DNA of 64,000 bases from Anaeromyces robustus. Its lineage: Eukaryota; Neocallimastigomycota; Neocallimastigomycetes; Neocallimastigales; Neocallimastigaceae. How positions within the stretch are numbered: the stretch's first letter is position 1; each line of letters opens with the position of its first letter. Shown here piece after piece: positions 1 through 13,393 of this stretch. Under the pieces are notes generated by a model. The model was not told the DNA's origin. It saw nothing but the letters and a program-made list of their open reading frames with translations, and ran no database searches. A program made the translations under genes and the position numbers. The stretch lies in NCBI GenBank assembly GCA_002104895.1, contig MCFG01000246.1, forward strand, positions 1 to 64,000, written 5' to 3'.

Positions 1-1368
1 AAATTAATTATTATTTTTAATTTAAATATTCTTAAATAATTATAAATAAACTGTATACATGTATACATTTAATATGTATACAAATATTAAATAAATAGAA
101 AAATACATAAAATAATAATTAATATTTATTTTTTGTATTTCTCAATGACAACTTCTTCCTTTTAATTATTATTATTATTATTTATTAAAATTATTTAATA
201 TTAATATTATGTATAAATATAAATACATAATATATTAAAATAATATTGATTAGTTATGTGATTAAGTATTATTTTATATTAAATACATACATTTTTATAT
301 TTATTATAATTAAGTGTAATATTAAATAAATACTGGTATAATTTTTTTTTTGGAAAAGAATATATTTAAGCTATTATATATAATTAATAAAAAAATTTTT
401 ATTTCCTTTTTCTAAATATCCAGTCTTATAATTATAGAAACATTAAGACCTTCCATCATTAATAGTTATTAAATTTATCTTTAATATTATTTAGTCATAA
501 AGTTTTCATTAATGGTCATTAAATATTAGTTATTAATATTAATACTTTTCTATTATAATTTATTACCACTATAATCTTAAAAGAATAGTACATTATTATT
601 TATATTTATTTATAACACAAATCAGTAGAAACAATTACATAATTATTTGTGTTATAAATAAATATAAATAATAATGGATATTAAATTAATGGAAGAAAAC
701 TGTTTATTAAAATTCATTTTTAATTAATTCTTTTATATATAGAATTCATTCATTTTTAAGTTTCATATTATTCAATAAAAATATTTATAATAATATAATT
801 GTAATATTTATTATGATTATTATTCAATAAAAAATATTTATTATAATATAATTTATTTATTATGATTATTAACTTCATATATTACTGTTCCAGATTATAG
901 TAAATCTATCTTTATATTTTAAATTTTTTTTTTATTATTACTCATAGTAAATTAATCTTCTTAAATCTTACTTTATTGATAATATTTGTTATTCTTATTA
1001 ATAGAAAATAAAATTAAGTATTTTAGCTTTATTCTGTGTAACATTATTAATATAACATTATATTTTATTTGAAAATATACATTTTTTTCATTAAAAAATG
1101 TGATATTTATTAATATAAATTGGTTATTAATTCATATAATTATAAATTGGATATTATTTACAATTTTACAATAAGTCTTTTATTATATAAAATTTTTACT
1201 ATTTCATGTTAATGATTACTTTTCACATTAAATCTTTATTATTAAATTTTTGTTTTTAACTTTAATATCCATCTAAAATCCAAAATTAGTAAAAGTTTGG
1301 ATGGTTTTGAATGAATGTTAAAAGTAAAAGTTTTTAAACAAAAATTTTAAGTGTAACAAAATAAAGTT
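1..1368. other. Intergenic AT-rich DNA
   Basis: No credible coding exon is seen on either strand. The stretch is low-complexity A/T sequence with short hairpin-forming segments. The one clear structure is the perfect 31-bp inverted repeat at 592-675, listed separately. A weaker imperfect inverted repeat pairs about 1243-1262 with about 1326-1347. Confidence 0.6.
592..675. repeat. Perfect 31-bp inverted repeat (hairpin)
   Basis: Arms 592-622 and 645-675 are exact reverse complements, separated by a 22-nt spacer. The arms include the mixed-base core AACACAAAT / ATTTGTGTT, so this is not just an AT-rich accident. No target-site duplication is visible at the outer ends, and no coding exon surrounds it. 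It could be a small foldback element, a transcribed hairpin, or a leftover of inverted duplication. Confidence 0.75.
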
Positions 1369-1494
1369 ACACGAAACTTCATAGAAATGGTAAATGAAAT
1401 GTATAATTAAAATAATACAAGAAACTTCGTAGAGATAGTAAATGAAAGTATAATTAAAATAATACAAGAAACTTTGTAGAGATGGTAAATTAAA
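1369..1494. repeat. Tandem repeat, about 47-48 bp unit, 2.6 copies
   Basis: Copies start at 1369, 1417 and 1464. Each begins ACA(C/A)GAAACTT and continues with a GTAGAGAT(A/G)GTAAAT-like segment and TATAATTAAAATAAT. The third copy is cut short after GGTAAAT. A few substitutions separate the copies. No gene is seen in or beside it. Confidence 0.75.
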
Positions 1495-1983
1495 ATATTA
1501 AAGTTTATAAATAAAATATAATACCAAAAAACAACATCATTGTTAATTTTTATTGATATTGATATATTGGACAAAAAAATAATAAATAGAATATAGAAAA
1601 AAATTAAAAATTTGTAAAAATAACTTTTAGTAGTTTTATATTTTATACCTTAATAAAATTATTTAATAAATAATAAAGTTTTATGTTTTAATACAGTTAA
1701 ATTTATATAGTTAATTAGACATAATATATCAATTAAAAACAAATTCGAAATTAATTATGAAATATTAAAATTTGGTACGAATTAAAAAATAATATAAAAC
1801 AATACGAAAAATATATACACTTTTTCTAATTGTAGACGTACAGAAAATGGAATATATTTAAAAAAAGTATTAAATGATTATGAAATATTGTGAATATTAA
1901 ATAATTAAATTTGGTATTGAAAATTGCATATGTGATTTAATATTCAATTTTTAATATCAAATAAAATAAACTTCATTTTCTTA

Positions 1984-2910
1984 ATTAACATCAGCAGGAA
2001 ATTTTTTATTTAGTAAAGATTTATCAAAATCAGAAAAATTAATAGTTTGTAAATCCTTTTTTGAAATGATTTTCCACTAAATCAAAGTTACAATTCAGTT
2101 ATTGGGTGTAGTTGTAGGAGTAGTAAATTCTATTTACCATTATTTGTTTTTGGATTTCATGAATAATAAGATTATATAATTTTTCAAAAGTTTAATTTTT
2201 CCAGTTTTATTATATTTTTCATTTATTTGATACCAAAATTATATATTAGTTCATTTCTTTAACATTAACTGTATTCATTAGACTTGTCTTCCTTCCAAAT
2301 ATATAATAATTATTATGAATTCTGTAAATCATTCGTTTTTTTTTTTTCTCTTCATCTATTAATTTATTATAAAAGTTGAAATGAGAATATGATACAACTT
2401 GAGATTTGGAAGGAATGAGCTTAAATGTCATCCATTTTTCCAAGATATAAGAATTTCTTCATTAATCAACTCTCCATTTTCACCTACTTTAACATTTGAT
2501 GAAAATGTCACAGAATTTTTTCCTAAATATCCTTCACTCTTTTCTCTGTTATTTGAATTATCAGGGTAGGAATAACCCATACGTATATGGATAAAATTCT
2601 GAGGTATTAAATAATCCATTTCTTTTATTAAAATAAATAATATTTTTATTAGTATCATTTTTCAAATTTCTAACATTAATTTACGAAGAATATTAATATC
2701 ATCAATAGTGAATTTTGGTATTTTCTCTAAAGCTATATGTTTTCTTAGGAATCTGAGTCTTTTTTTAATATTTAATATTGGATAGATAACAGAAACCATT
2801 TTATCCTATATTTTTGTTTTATGAAGATTTCATATTCTGAAAAAGTAGAATTAGATTCGTTAATAACGAAATAATCAACCATAAAAACGTAGAAATTTTA
2901 TTTTCTTTAT
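1984..2910 (-). pseudogene. Decayed reading frame of unknown family
   Basis: Read on the minus strand, protein-like sequence runs from about 2910 down to 1984, but with several frame changes (near 2820, 2430 and 2230) and in-frame stops (near 2660, 2135 and 2095). Recognisable pieces are YFVINESNSTFSEYEIF, the segment KIPKFTIDDINILRKLML, YLGKNSVTFSSNVKVGENG with ELINEEILISWKNG, MTFKLIPSKSQVVSYSHFNF, and a C-terminal end DFDKSLLNKKFPADVN followed by a stop. Composition is much less repetitive than the flanking DNA. I do not recognise the family. An alternative is a multi-exon gene with missed introns, but the stops and frame changes lack convincing splice sites. Confidence 0.45.
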
Positions 2911-3404
2911 ATGAAAATATTGATTTGTATAATTTAATTTTATAAAATAAAAAATAATATAATGTAAAATAATATATATAATCTGAAAATATTAAATAAT
3001 ATTCATTTTTATATAGGGTTAGTTTTAATATTTATAATATTAATAAAAAATAAAAATTAATTAATTAATTAATTAATTAATTAATTAATAATACATTGAT
3101 GTTCTATTCATATTATGAAATAATTACATGTTTTTTTTTTTTATCAATTTTTAAATTCAAATTTACAAATAATTGTATGAATTCATAATATTACTATTTC
3201 TTTTTAAATTCAATGGAAAATTAATATAATATTTTTTTTTTATTTTAAATAGTATTCCATTATTTTAATGAAAATAATAAGTTATTGAGGATTTTACATG
3301 AAAAAAAAAATTTAATCTAATTTTTAATTAGTATATATATTTTTATTACTTTGTTATACACAGAAAAAAAAATTTTTTTTTTTTTAATAGAATAAAATAA
3401 TATA

Positions 3405-3407
<3 letters not shown>

Positions 3408-3435
<28 letters not shown>

Positions 3436-3473
3436 CCAAACCAAACCAAACCAAACCAAACCAAACCAAACTA
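3408..3473. repeat. AAACT/AAACC pentanucleotide microsatellite
   Basis: About thirteen 5-bp units. The first few read AAACT and the rest AAACC, a homogenised switch within one array, followed by AAAAT-like units. It lies about 60 bp upstream of the cullin-3 start codon. Confidence 0.85.
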
Positions 3474-3531
3474 ACTAAAATAAAATAAAATAAAGTATAA
3501 AATAAATATAACAAAACTTCATAAGAATAAA

Positions 3532-6500
3532 ATGCATGAAAATAACAGACGATTTAAGTCAAAAAATAAAAGACTTGAAGTTAGCATTTAATATATATAT
3601 ATATTTTATTATTTAATTATAAAGTATTATTATTAATTATATATATATATATATATATATATTTACATTCATTTATTTAATATTATAAAAAGGAAAGAAG
3701 TAAGACTGATGAATATTGGAATAAATTGAGAAATGCATTTTATGAAATTTTTAATAAAAATGCAGGTGAATTAAGTTTTGAAGAATTATATAGGTATATT
3801 ACTTTATATTATTTTATAATTTAATTAATATATATTAATTTAATACATATTAATCAATTAATGCTTTTTATATCAATTTATTTTTTTGGTAATGGAATTT
3901 TTTAATTTTCATAAATATATATATAGATATGCATATAATTTAGTATTATCAAAAGAGGGAAAGAGAATATATAATGGTACTTGTGAAATTATGGAAGAAC
4001 GTTTAAAAGAAATTTCTTTACAAGAAATAAAGCCTGCATTTCCGGTGCATGAACCAGGAAATAAGTACCAGTCAAATACAGAAATTGAACGTGATTTAGA
4101 TTTTTTAAGAATAATAAAGAAAACTTGGGATAATCATATTATGGCAATTACTGAAATAAAATCATTACTAATGTATATGGTACGTTAGAAATTTATTTAT
4201 TTATTAAATTGTTTGATATTTTTGCTTGTAACAAATTATTAAAATTCTCTCTTTTTTTTTTTTTTTTTAAAGGATCGAGTTTTTGTTCCTCGTGCGAAAC
4301 TATTGCCAATCTATGAAAAAAGTCAACATATTTTTAGAGATATTATAATATATGATGAAAATATTAAAGAATTTATAATTAATATAATTTTAAAACAAAT
4401 TGAAAGAGAAAGATCTGGCGAAATGATTGATAGAAGCTTAATCAGTAATATTATTAGTATGATGCTTGATTTACATGAAGGAGATGGTGAAACCGGTAAT
4501 TATTTATTTATATAAAATTTCATTTGTTTTAAATTATTTAATATTTATTAATATATTATTTATTTATTCATTTATATATTATATATTCATTTATATATAC
4601 ATGAATATTTGTTTATTATTATTATATTATCAAATATTTTTTGTAATATTATAATTCTTTGTGTATGTATTAAATGTATTAAATATATATTATATAAAAT
4701 AAGGATTGTCGTTGTATAAATCAATTTTTGAAGATAGGTATTTAGAAAGTAGCAGAATTTATTATGCTAATTTAAGTGAAAAATTTTTAGATGAAAATGA
4801 TGCTTCAGAGTGGTTGAAAAAAGTATGATATTTTTTTTTAAAACAAAAATGAATATAAAATATTTATTAAATGATTTTTTATACTTTTTTTCTTCTTAAC
4901 TATATATATATAATTACATATATAATTTTATGATTTAAAGTCTGAATATCATATGGAAGAAGAAAAAAATCGTACAGAACAGTATTTATCAACATTTAGT
5001 ACACGAGAAATTTTAAGAATTGTTGAACAAGAAACAATTGAAAAACATGTTAATACAATTATTGAAGTAATTTATTAATTTATTATTATAATTTTAATAT
5101 ATATTTATAAGTAAAAAAATGATATTTGAATGAAATTTAATGGAATATGATTTATAATGATAAATTAATAACTAATTATTAGAATATAAATTATTTATAT
5201 TAAAACAATTAGTTATAAATCTTTGTGTGTGTTATTTTATTTTATTATTGTTTTTTTTTTTTTTTTATTATACTAACTATTTTTTATATATATATATATC
5301 ATTTATATTTTTATCATTATTATATATTATTGAAAATATTATTATTTTGTTTTTTGTTTTCATGATTTATTAATAGATGGAAAATTCAGGATTGAAATCA
5401 TTAGTTAAAGATGATAAATATAGTGATCTTAAAAGAATGTATAATTTATTTGGAAAAGTAAATAATGGTCGTGAAGAATTAATTAAAGCATTATGCGAAT
5501 ATATAAAAGAATTAGGTGAAGATATAAATGAAACTTGGGCATTAGTTACCCCACAGTCTAATGAATCAAATAAACATATTAATAATAATACAAATACAAA
5601 TATAAATACAAATAATAATACCATCAAAAAAAATTCTACTATAAATAAGAATGAAAATCTTGATTTATTAAACTCTAAAAATAATCAAAGTTCAAAGACA
5701 GAACATATAACCAAACAATCTATAAATCCGAAACAATGGGTAATTAAATATCTTGAATTAAAAGAAAAACTTGATAATATTTTAGAACGTGGCTTTGATA
5801 ATGATAAAAAATTCCAAATGAAAATGAATTCAGTTTTTCAGTTAATTATTAATGAAAATCCAAAAGCTTCAGAGTCATTAAGTTTATTTATTGATGATAA
5901 TCTTAAAAAAGGAATTAAAGGAGTATTTATTTGTTTATTATTTATTTATATATTTATTTATTATTTTAATTATTATTATTGTTGTTTATTAATTAATTAA
6001 TTAATATGAAATTTTTTATTTATTATCTGTTGTTTTATTAAATTGATATATCATATTTATTTTATATTAATAGAAATCTGATGATGAAATTGAAGATCTT
6101 TTGAATAAGTCTATTGTATTATTTAGATTTATTTCTGACAAAGATGTATTTGAACGTTATTATAAACAACATTTAGCAAAGAGATTATTATATAAGAAAA
6201 GTTTAAGTGAAGATGCTGAAAGAATAATGATAACAAGATTACAAGTAACATACCTATTCATTTTATTAAATATATGATAATTAATATTTATATGATATGT
6301 ATATTTATTTATTTTATCATCTTAAATATATTTTATACTATATTATTTAATTATATGTAAAAGATGGAATGTGGCCATCAATTTACAACTAAATTAGAAG
6401 GAATGTATAAAGATATTAGTATATCATCTGAATTATCAAGTGAATTTAAATCATTAGAAAAATCAAAGGGTAAAAAATTACCAGAATTAAATGTATCTGT

Positions 6501-7422
6501 ATTAACTAAAATCTTTTGGCCTATGAGTGGCCAAATTACTCCAAATCTTCCATACCCAATAGAAATTCAAACTTTAATGGATGATTTCTCAAAATTTTAT
6601 TATTCTAGACATTCAGGAAGAAAATTATTATGGCAATCTTCACTAGGAAGTGCTGATTTAAGAATTAATTATGAAAGAGGAAGTAAAGATATTAATATTT
6701 GTAATTTAGGTATGATTCTTCTTATTAATATATTTAATAAATGGGCACCAGGTGATACATATACATTTAGACAAATACAAACAGAATTAGATGTAAATGA
6801 TCTTGAATTAAAAAGAGTTCTTCAATCTCTTGTTTTCTCAAAATATAAATTATTACAAAAAATACCAAAATCTAGAGATATTAAGGATGATGATGAATTT
6901 ATTGTGAATGTTAAATTTAGTACCCCATTAAATAGAATTAAAATACCCATGGTGGTTGCTTCAGGTAATATTCATAATAGATCATCAATTATTGAAAATA
7001 ATGATGAAAGAGAAGAAACTTTTCGTCATATTGAAGATAGTAGACGTTTTCAAATTGATGCTGCTGTGGTAAGAATTATGAAAGGTCGTAAAAAAATGTA
7101 TCATAATAATTTGATAACTGAAGTAACTAATCAATTATCAAGTCGTTTTATGCCAAGTCCTACAGCAATTAAAAAACGTATTGAAAGTTTAATTGAACGT
7201 GAATATATGGAAAGATCACCAGATGATAGGTAATAATAATAATAACAATAATATAGAAATAAATAAAAATTATATATTAAAACTTTAATTATAACTAATT
7301 ATATTGCATTTATTATATATATATATATATATTATATTATTATTATTAACATGTTAATATCAATAAATTTTATAAAAAATATAATTGATTTTGATAGAAA
7401 AATTTATCTCTATTTAGCATAA
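3532..7422 (+). CDS. CUL3: Cullin-3 (CUL3), scaffold of BTB-type E3 ubiquitin ligases
   Basis: Ten exons: 3532-3579, 3693-3793, 3927-4179, 4273-4495, 4704-4822, 4941-5066, 5377-5922, 6074-6244, 6364-7229, 7398-7422; 825 aa (human CUL3 is 768). CUL3 hallmarks run in order: LSFEELYR near the N-terminus, ENSGL at residue 292, the highly conserved KDVFERYYKQHLAKRLL, FTTKLEGMYKDISIS, HSGRKLLWQ, and the winged-helix end VVRIMKGRKKM. Lys ~769 in that motif is the expected neddylation site. The last 25-nt exon restores the family's C-terminal RK-x-Y-x-Y-x-A end. An Asn/Thr/Ser-rich insert (about residues 350-405) interrupts the cullin repeats and explains the extra length. In the family, the N-terminus binds BTB adaptors and the C-terminus binds RBX1. 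The first exon is the least certain part. It is convergent with the next gene. Confidence 0.93.
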
Positions 7423-7686
7423 TTAATCTCATCATTATTATTTCTATAATTGTTCATACTTTAAATAAAGATTTTTATATTTTATCAATATCATATTAAA
7501 CTTAATAATATATAATAATTATAGAAAAAGAAAGTAATTTAAAACAAAATAAAATATATGTATAAAAAATTAAAATAAATTAAACTAAATAAAACAATAT
7601 AAAATAATAAATATTATTAACAATAATAATTTTTAAGATAATATAATTATTTATAATTTATTTTATTAATCTAAAGAAAATAAATT

Positions 7687-9187
7687 TCATTTTTTATTAT
7701 TTAATGATACATATTGTATTTGAAGACTATTATTTAAAGTTTCAGCTTTTTTTAATTTATTTAATAATTCTTTAAATTCATTAAGTTCTTCCAATTCTTC
7801 TTTGAGAATAATATTTAGGGAATTGATAAGATTGGAAAGTTTATTAACCTTTTTTTAATTATATAAAATGTATATATTTTCCAAAGAAAAATAAAAAAAC
7901 AAAAAAAAATATTAGTATTTAAAAAATTATATTTAATATATGTAGTAATAAATAGGAAAATTTATTTACATATTTAATATATAAAATAACAATAATAATA
8001 ACAATATAATAAAAACCTTTTCTAATTTTTCTTTTTGTTCTGTTAGAATTTTTAAATTTTTTTCACATTCATTAAATTGCTTTGTAAGGTTGTCAATATC
8101 TTTTGTTATAATACCATGTGTTGTCATTTTTGAGGCAGTTGAATGTAATGCTATTAAAAAATCTTCATATATTTGTTTAAATTTATTAAGTTGGTTTTCT
8201 ATTATTGATATACATTCTTCCTATTAAATATAAAATCAATAAATTTTTTAATACTATGTTAATAAGTAAGGCATAAGGCTAAACAATATATATAAACCAA
8301 AAAATTTATTATTTTTTTATTCTTTTTTATTTCAATTATTATATATATTAAAATGATTATTTACTTGTATATCTAAATCTTCGTTAACTTTAATTAAGTT
8401 ACTCTTATTAAAATACTCTACATTCAAATTATTATATATATCTTTTTGTTTTGTTATGTATTTATAACCATTGTATAATTGTTTCTATTATTAATAGATA
8501 GATTTGATAATAAATATTATATTTTTAAATGAACATATAAATTTAATTTTTTAATTATTACATATTATAGATAAAGAAAATTTATTTAGTTGTAAATTAT
8601 ATTATACCTCAGCCTCTTTTTTCTGTGATTCATAAGCATCTGCTGTCATAGCGTTCAAATATATCCATTGATTTAACTGTGTATTTAAATTTGTTATTTC
8701 TTCTAATTCTTGAATATTTACATTAGTGGAATGATTAGCTGCATATAAAGAGGAATTTCGACGTAAGTTTGATGTTGAAGATATAGTACTTGCTCTATTT
8801 AAATGACTTGATACATTTTTTTTTACTGTGGTAGGTGAAGTTGTTGGTGAATTTGTCCTTTTAATTGGTTCATGTGCCGTTTTTTTTAGAGAATTTGAAC
8901 GTAAAGTTGTTGTTGTCGATGAAGTTGATGATGATTTTATTTGTCTATTTTATTTAAATTTGTAATAAAAATATAGTATATAATATTTCTTAAATTAAAT
9001 TATTACATTTATCATTTATAATTATTAAATGAATTAATATTACAGATTATAATAAAAATTATAATAATTTCAGAGTAATAATAAATAATAATAAATAATA
9101 ATAAATAATAATAAATAATAATAATAATAAATACTTTATTGCTGGTGAAGTTGGCTTTTTATTAGCACTTGTTAATCGGGAATGCAT
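7687..9187 (-). CDS. Coiled-coil protein with QWRF-like motif, probable augmin subunit 8 (HAUS8-like)
   Basis: Five minus-strand exons: 9187-9135, 8944-8608, 8484-8365, 8220-8017, 7848-7687; 291 aa. The N-terminal ~95 residues are disordered and rich in Ser/Thr/Lys/Arg, as in microtubule-binding tails. Then comes LNQWIYLNAMTADAYESQKK followed by LYNGYKYI, which resembles the QWRFVNA...LYNVW block of plant QWRF/AUG8 proteins, with Ile-Tyr replacing Arg-Phe. The rest is predicted alpha-helical coiled coil (heptad-rich, no Pro). In the family, HAUS8 anchors the augmin complex to spindle microtubules so that gamma-tubulin can nucleate branches. The match rests on one motif plus overall layout, so another coiled-coil cytoskeletal protein is possible. 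Its 3' end lies 264 bp from that of CUL3. Confidence 0.6.
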
Positions 9188-10266
9188 TTAATATTATCTA
9201 TAATATTGTAAAATATTTTTTTAAAAGGAATAGAGGTAATATTTAATAAGTATTAATCAAAAATTAATAAATTTTTTAAATTAATTTTTTTTAAATATAT
9301 ATTTCAGTGTTAATTCTTTATTACATATATATAATATATATATTATACATTTTTTAATACGTACATTTTTTATTTATTGAATTTTGTTTTTATTTTTTAT
9401 ATAATAATAAAAATATTAATAATTTAATATAAATGTTATAAATATTTAATATTTTGTATTTATTGTATATATTATTATTATTAAATGTTTTGTAATTATA
9501 TCCTTTCAATATTAAATATACAAAATTTAAAGCCTGTAATTTATTTTATAATATATTATAAATATATTAATATATATTAATTGTGATATTTCTCTTATTT
9601 TTTTTTTTTTTTTTTATTAATCAAAGTTTTTATTTGATAGTATATTTGATTAAAATCACATATATATTATAATATATTATAATTATACAAAAATATATGA
9701 TTTAATTGAATAATCAAAAATTCATTTTTTTTTATTAATATATAAATAATAATAAGTAAATACTATAATAGTAATAATACAACTAATAATAAAATATACT
9801 AATAATATATAAAAATAAAATAAAATTTAATATATAGAAATTATAACATAATATTGTAATATTTTTTTTATTTATTTTTCTTTCTTTCTACAGCACTTTA
9901 TATATAATTTAATTATTTATTGTTATTGAAATTGAAATAATTGAATGTTAAAGATATTTTATAATATATCTTAGCATAAATTAATTTGTTAATCACATAA
10001 AAATAAACTATATTTATAAAGAGCAAAATAAAGATTCATATATATGTATGTATTATAATAAATTATAAACAAAAGTTTTTTTTTATAGAAATTGGTACTT
10101 GAAATGAAATTATAAAATAATCAAGAAAAATGTTTTTAAACCGGAGTAAATTAAAAAAATCAATATAAATGACTATATTAAAATCGAAATCAATATAAAT
10201 CTTATTATTTTATAGAGTTATAATTATATTTTGTTTATATGTATTTACATAAATAATTATTACCAT

Positions 10267-10309
<43 letters not shown>

Positions 10310-10908
10310 CAACAACAATAGTAATAATAAAGTATATTTATAATAAAAACAAACAAATATTTTACAATAAAATAATACAATTTAAAAATAGTACAAAAAA
10401 TAAAGATATATTATTTTTGTTTAAATAAAATGTTGATAATAATAAAATATAAATGAAAATTTTTTATAAATATTTTAACTCAAATTATGATAATAATTTA
10501 ATTAAAAAATATTTATATTTTAAAATATATAGTGGACTTTTTATATATATTTATTTGAATTTAATATTTATATTATATAACAAGAAAATTTATTAAATAT
10601 TATTAAAATCCATTCAATTATGTATAAGAGTTTTATTGAATTAATAATTTTAATTATTTAAAAAGTATCATCTTTTAATAACATAAATCGAGAACTTTTA
10701 AATGAGTTAAAGTAGATTTTTTTTTTTAAAAGATTAAATAAGCCGAATTAAAATATATTAAAAAATATTATTCAATATAAATTAGAGTAAATTATAAACT
10801 TATTAGCAAATTTTAAAAATAATTACAAATATAGAAATTTCGTATATACATTAAAGCATTTATTTGTTTATTTATCTAATAGTATATAATATATATTAAA
10901 ATATTATA

Positions 10909-10945
<37 letters not shown>

Positions 10946-11140
10946 TTTATAATATTTATAAATTATAATTTAACAATTAATTTTGTTTAATAATTATTTT
11001 AAATAAAAGTATAAAAATGTTTAATAATATTTAAATTTTTATATATTATTGTTTTTTATTTTGAAATATTAATCTAATTTATATTTTATATATTTCATAT
11101 TTATTTCATGTGAAAAGCCACGTAAATTAAAATAATAAGT
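9188..11140. other. Divergent intergenic region
   Basis: About 1.95 kb between two divergently transcribed genes, so it should hold both promoters. It contains AAT tracts (about 10280-10330 and 10912-10944) and poly-T runs. I see no exon. A short frame at 10231-10428 is only a read-through of an AAT tract. Confidence 0.6.
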
Positions 11141-13393
11141 ATGGATTCCAATAAAAAACAAGGTGGATATATTCATTCACAACCTCAACATAACCATTAT
11201 AATAATGGTGGTAACAGAGGATATAATAATCATCATTCAAATAATTACAATGGTAATAATAGACGCATGGATAAAAAGAAACAAAATAATACAAATAATT
11301 CCGGAAATAATGGTTATCAATATGCTCAAAATGAAGTTCAAGGAAATGAACAAAATGTAAATTATTATAATAATGTTGACGAACAACAATCTCAACAACC
11401 ACCACAACAACAACAACAGCCACCACAACAACAACCAACACCTCAACAACAACAAGCTGTTCCAGCATATCATTATTATCCAGTAGTTCAACCACAACCA
11501 ATTTTTTACACACCAGCTGATCCTCATTATTACTCTACTACCCAACCACCACCAATTCAAGCTGCTGGTTCTCCAACAGCTGTTGGAATGTATCCTCCTT
11601 CAGGTGTTATTGTTGCTACTACAACTCAAAATCTTCAAGTTCCAAATAGAGTTATGACAGCTATGCATCAAATTCCAATGTATCCAACTAACCAAATGGG
11701 AGGATATACTCCTCAACAAGGTCAACAAAATCATCAACAAAGATACAATCGTCATAATAATACTAATAGACGCTCTCAAGGTGGTGCTTCAAATGCATCT
11801 ACTAATAGTAATCATTTCAACAACAACAATGGTACTTATTCCACTACAACTAATATTTATATTAGCGGTTTAACACCAGATGTTACTGATGAAAGTTTTG
11901 CAGAAATGTGTAATAGGTAAAGGATAATGATTATTAAATATATAATATATTTGTTTTATTATTTATTTATATATTAAAAATATTTATATTTTATATTATA
12001 TGTAATTATTATAGCTATGGAAAAATTATATCTTCAAAGGCTATTATTAACACTGAAACTAATGAATGTAAAGGTTTTGGTTTTGTTATGTACGAAAATG
12101 AAGAACAAGCAAGACATGCTATGGATGAACTTAACAAAAAAGGTTTTAATGTTTCATTTGCTAAGGTATATATTGTTATTTATATAAATATTATTTTTAT
12201 ACAATTAAAATTATAATTAATAATTTTAAATTTTATTTTCCCAATAATTAAAGGATTCTTTAAGCGCTCGTCTTAAGAATCTTCAAGATGAAGAATCTAC
12301 AAATATTTATATATCTAATATTCCATTATCAATGACTGATGAAGTAAATATAAATTATATAAATTAAATACATATGGTTTTTTTAATATTATATATTTAT
12401 GTTTTTTTTTTCTAATTGTCAATAATTTATTTTTTTTATAATAAATAGGAATTTTTAGAATTATTTGCTCCTCATAATGTTGTTTCACATACTATCTTGA
12501 AGGATCAAAATGGTGTTAGTCGTGGTGTTGGTTTTGCTCGGTAAATAATAATGATTATTTATAAATTGTTGAATTGTATAAGTTATTTAATCATATTTTA
12601 TTAATAATTTTTTTTTTATTTTTAAAATTTTTATAATAATTAGTTTTGAAACCCGAGAAATTGCAAAAGAAATTATTTATAAATATAATAGTGTTAAATT
12701 GGAAGGAAGTACTAATTCTTTACAAGTTAGATTTGCTGATAGTAATGCTCAAAAGAAATTAAAAGAACAAGTTGCTAATAAGAAATACAACACTACTCCA
12801 AAAATTAGATATCAAGTAGTTATTATTATATTTTTTGATTTATATAGTTGTATTATAAATATTATTATTATTTGTTTAATATTCGATAGATATTAAGTTA
12901 TATTAATTAATTAATTAATTAATTAATTAATAGAATAATATGGCTTCTCCAGAACAAATGATTACATACCAATATTATGGATCACCAGTTATTCCACCAA
13001 CAAGGTAGATTTTTATTATTTTTACTACTTTTATTATTATAATTTTATAAATACTAAATTAAATTATTAATATATTATTATTTTTATTAATCATATTATG
13101 CTATGTTATAATATATTAATAGTCCATTGCCAATGCCAGCTCAAGTTCCAATCATATCACCAAATCTTTATCCAGGAATGTTTAGTCCAATGCTTCCACC
13201 AGCTAGTCCATCATTAATATATATTGATAATATGAATGATAATGGTAATATGAATGAAGGTTATGATTCACAATCTGACAATGTTAATTCACCAGTAAAT
13301 ACATCATCTCCAACTACAAATGATGCTAAAATTGATAAACTTTCAATGAATATGCAAAATAAATTGAGAATTAATGATGAAATGGGAAATTAA
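11141..13393 (+). CDS. Two-RRM RNA-binding protein, RBMS/MSSP type
   Basis: Seven exons: 11141-11916, 12015-12165, 12254-12343, 12449-12540, 12644-12815, 12934-13004, 13123-13393; 540 aa. The first ~235 residues are low-complexity Asn/Gln/Pro/Tyr-rich, including Gln/Pro runs. RRM1 (about 237-312) has RNP2 IYISGL and RNP1 KGFGFVMY. RRM2 (about 326-400) has IYISNIPLSM and RNP1 RGVGFARF, followed by LQVRFADS. The pair with this short linker, and the strings CKGFGFV, NIPLSM and SRGVGFAR, match the RBMS (single-stranded-interacting) family better than ELAV or Whi3. The C-terminal ~140 residues are Pro/Ser/Met/Asn-rich. Known relatives bind AU-rich RNA or single-stranded DNA and affect mRNA stability; a role here is inferred only from family. 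Confidence 0.87.

Noticed and set aside
3400-3480. Telomere-like or CRISPR-like array
   Set aside because: Short 5-bp units with no spacers, and not a known telomere repeat; a plain microsatellite.
10231-10428. 65-residue open frame in the divergent region
   Set aside because: Runs through an AAT tract, amino acids follow base composition, and no similarity or exon structure is seen.
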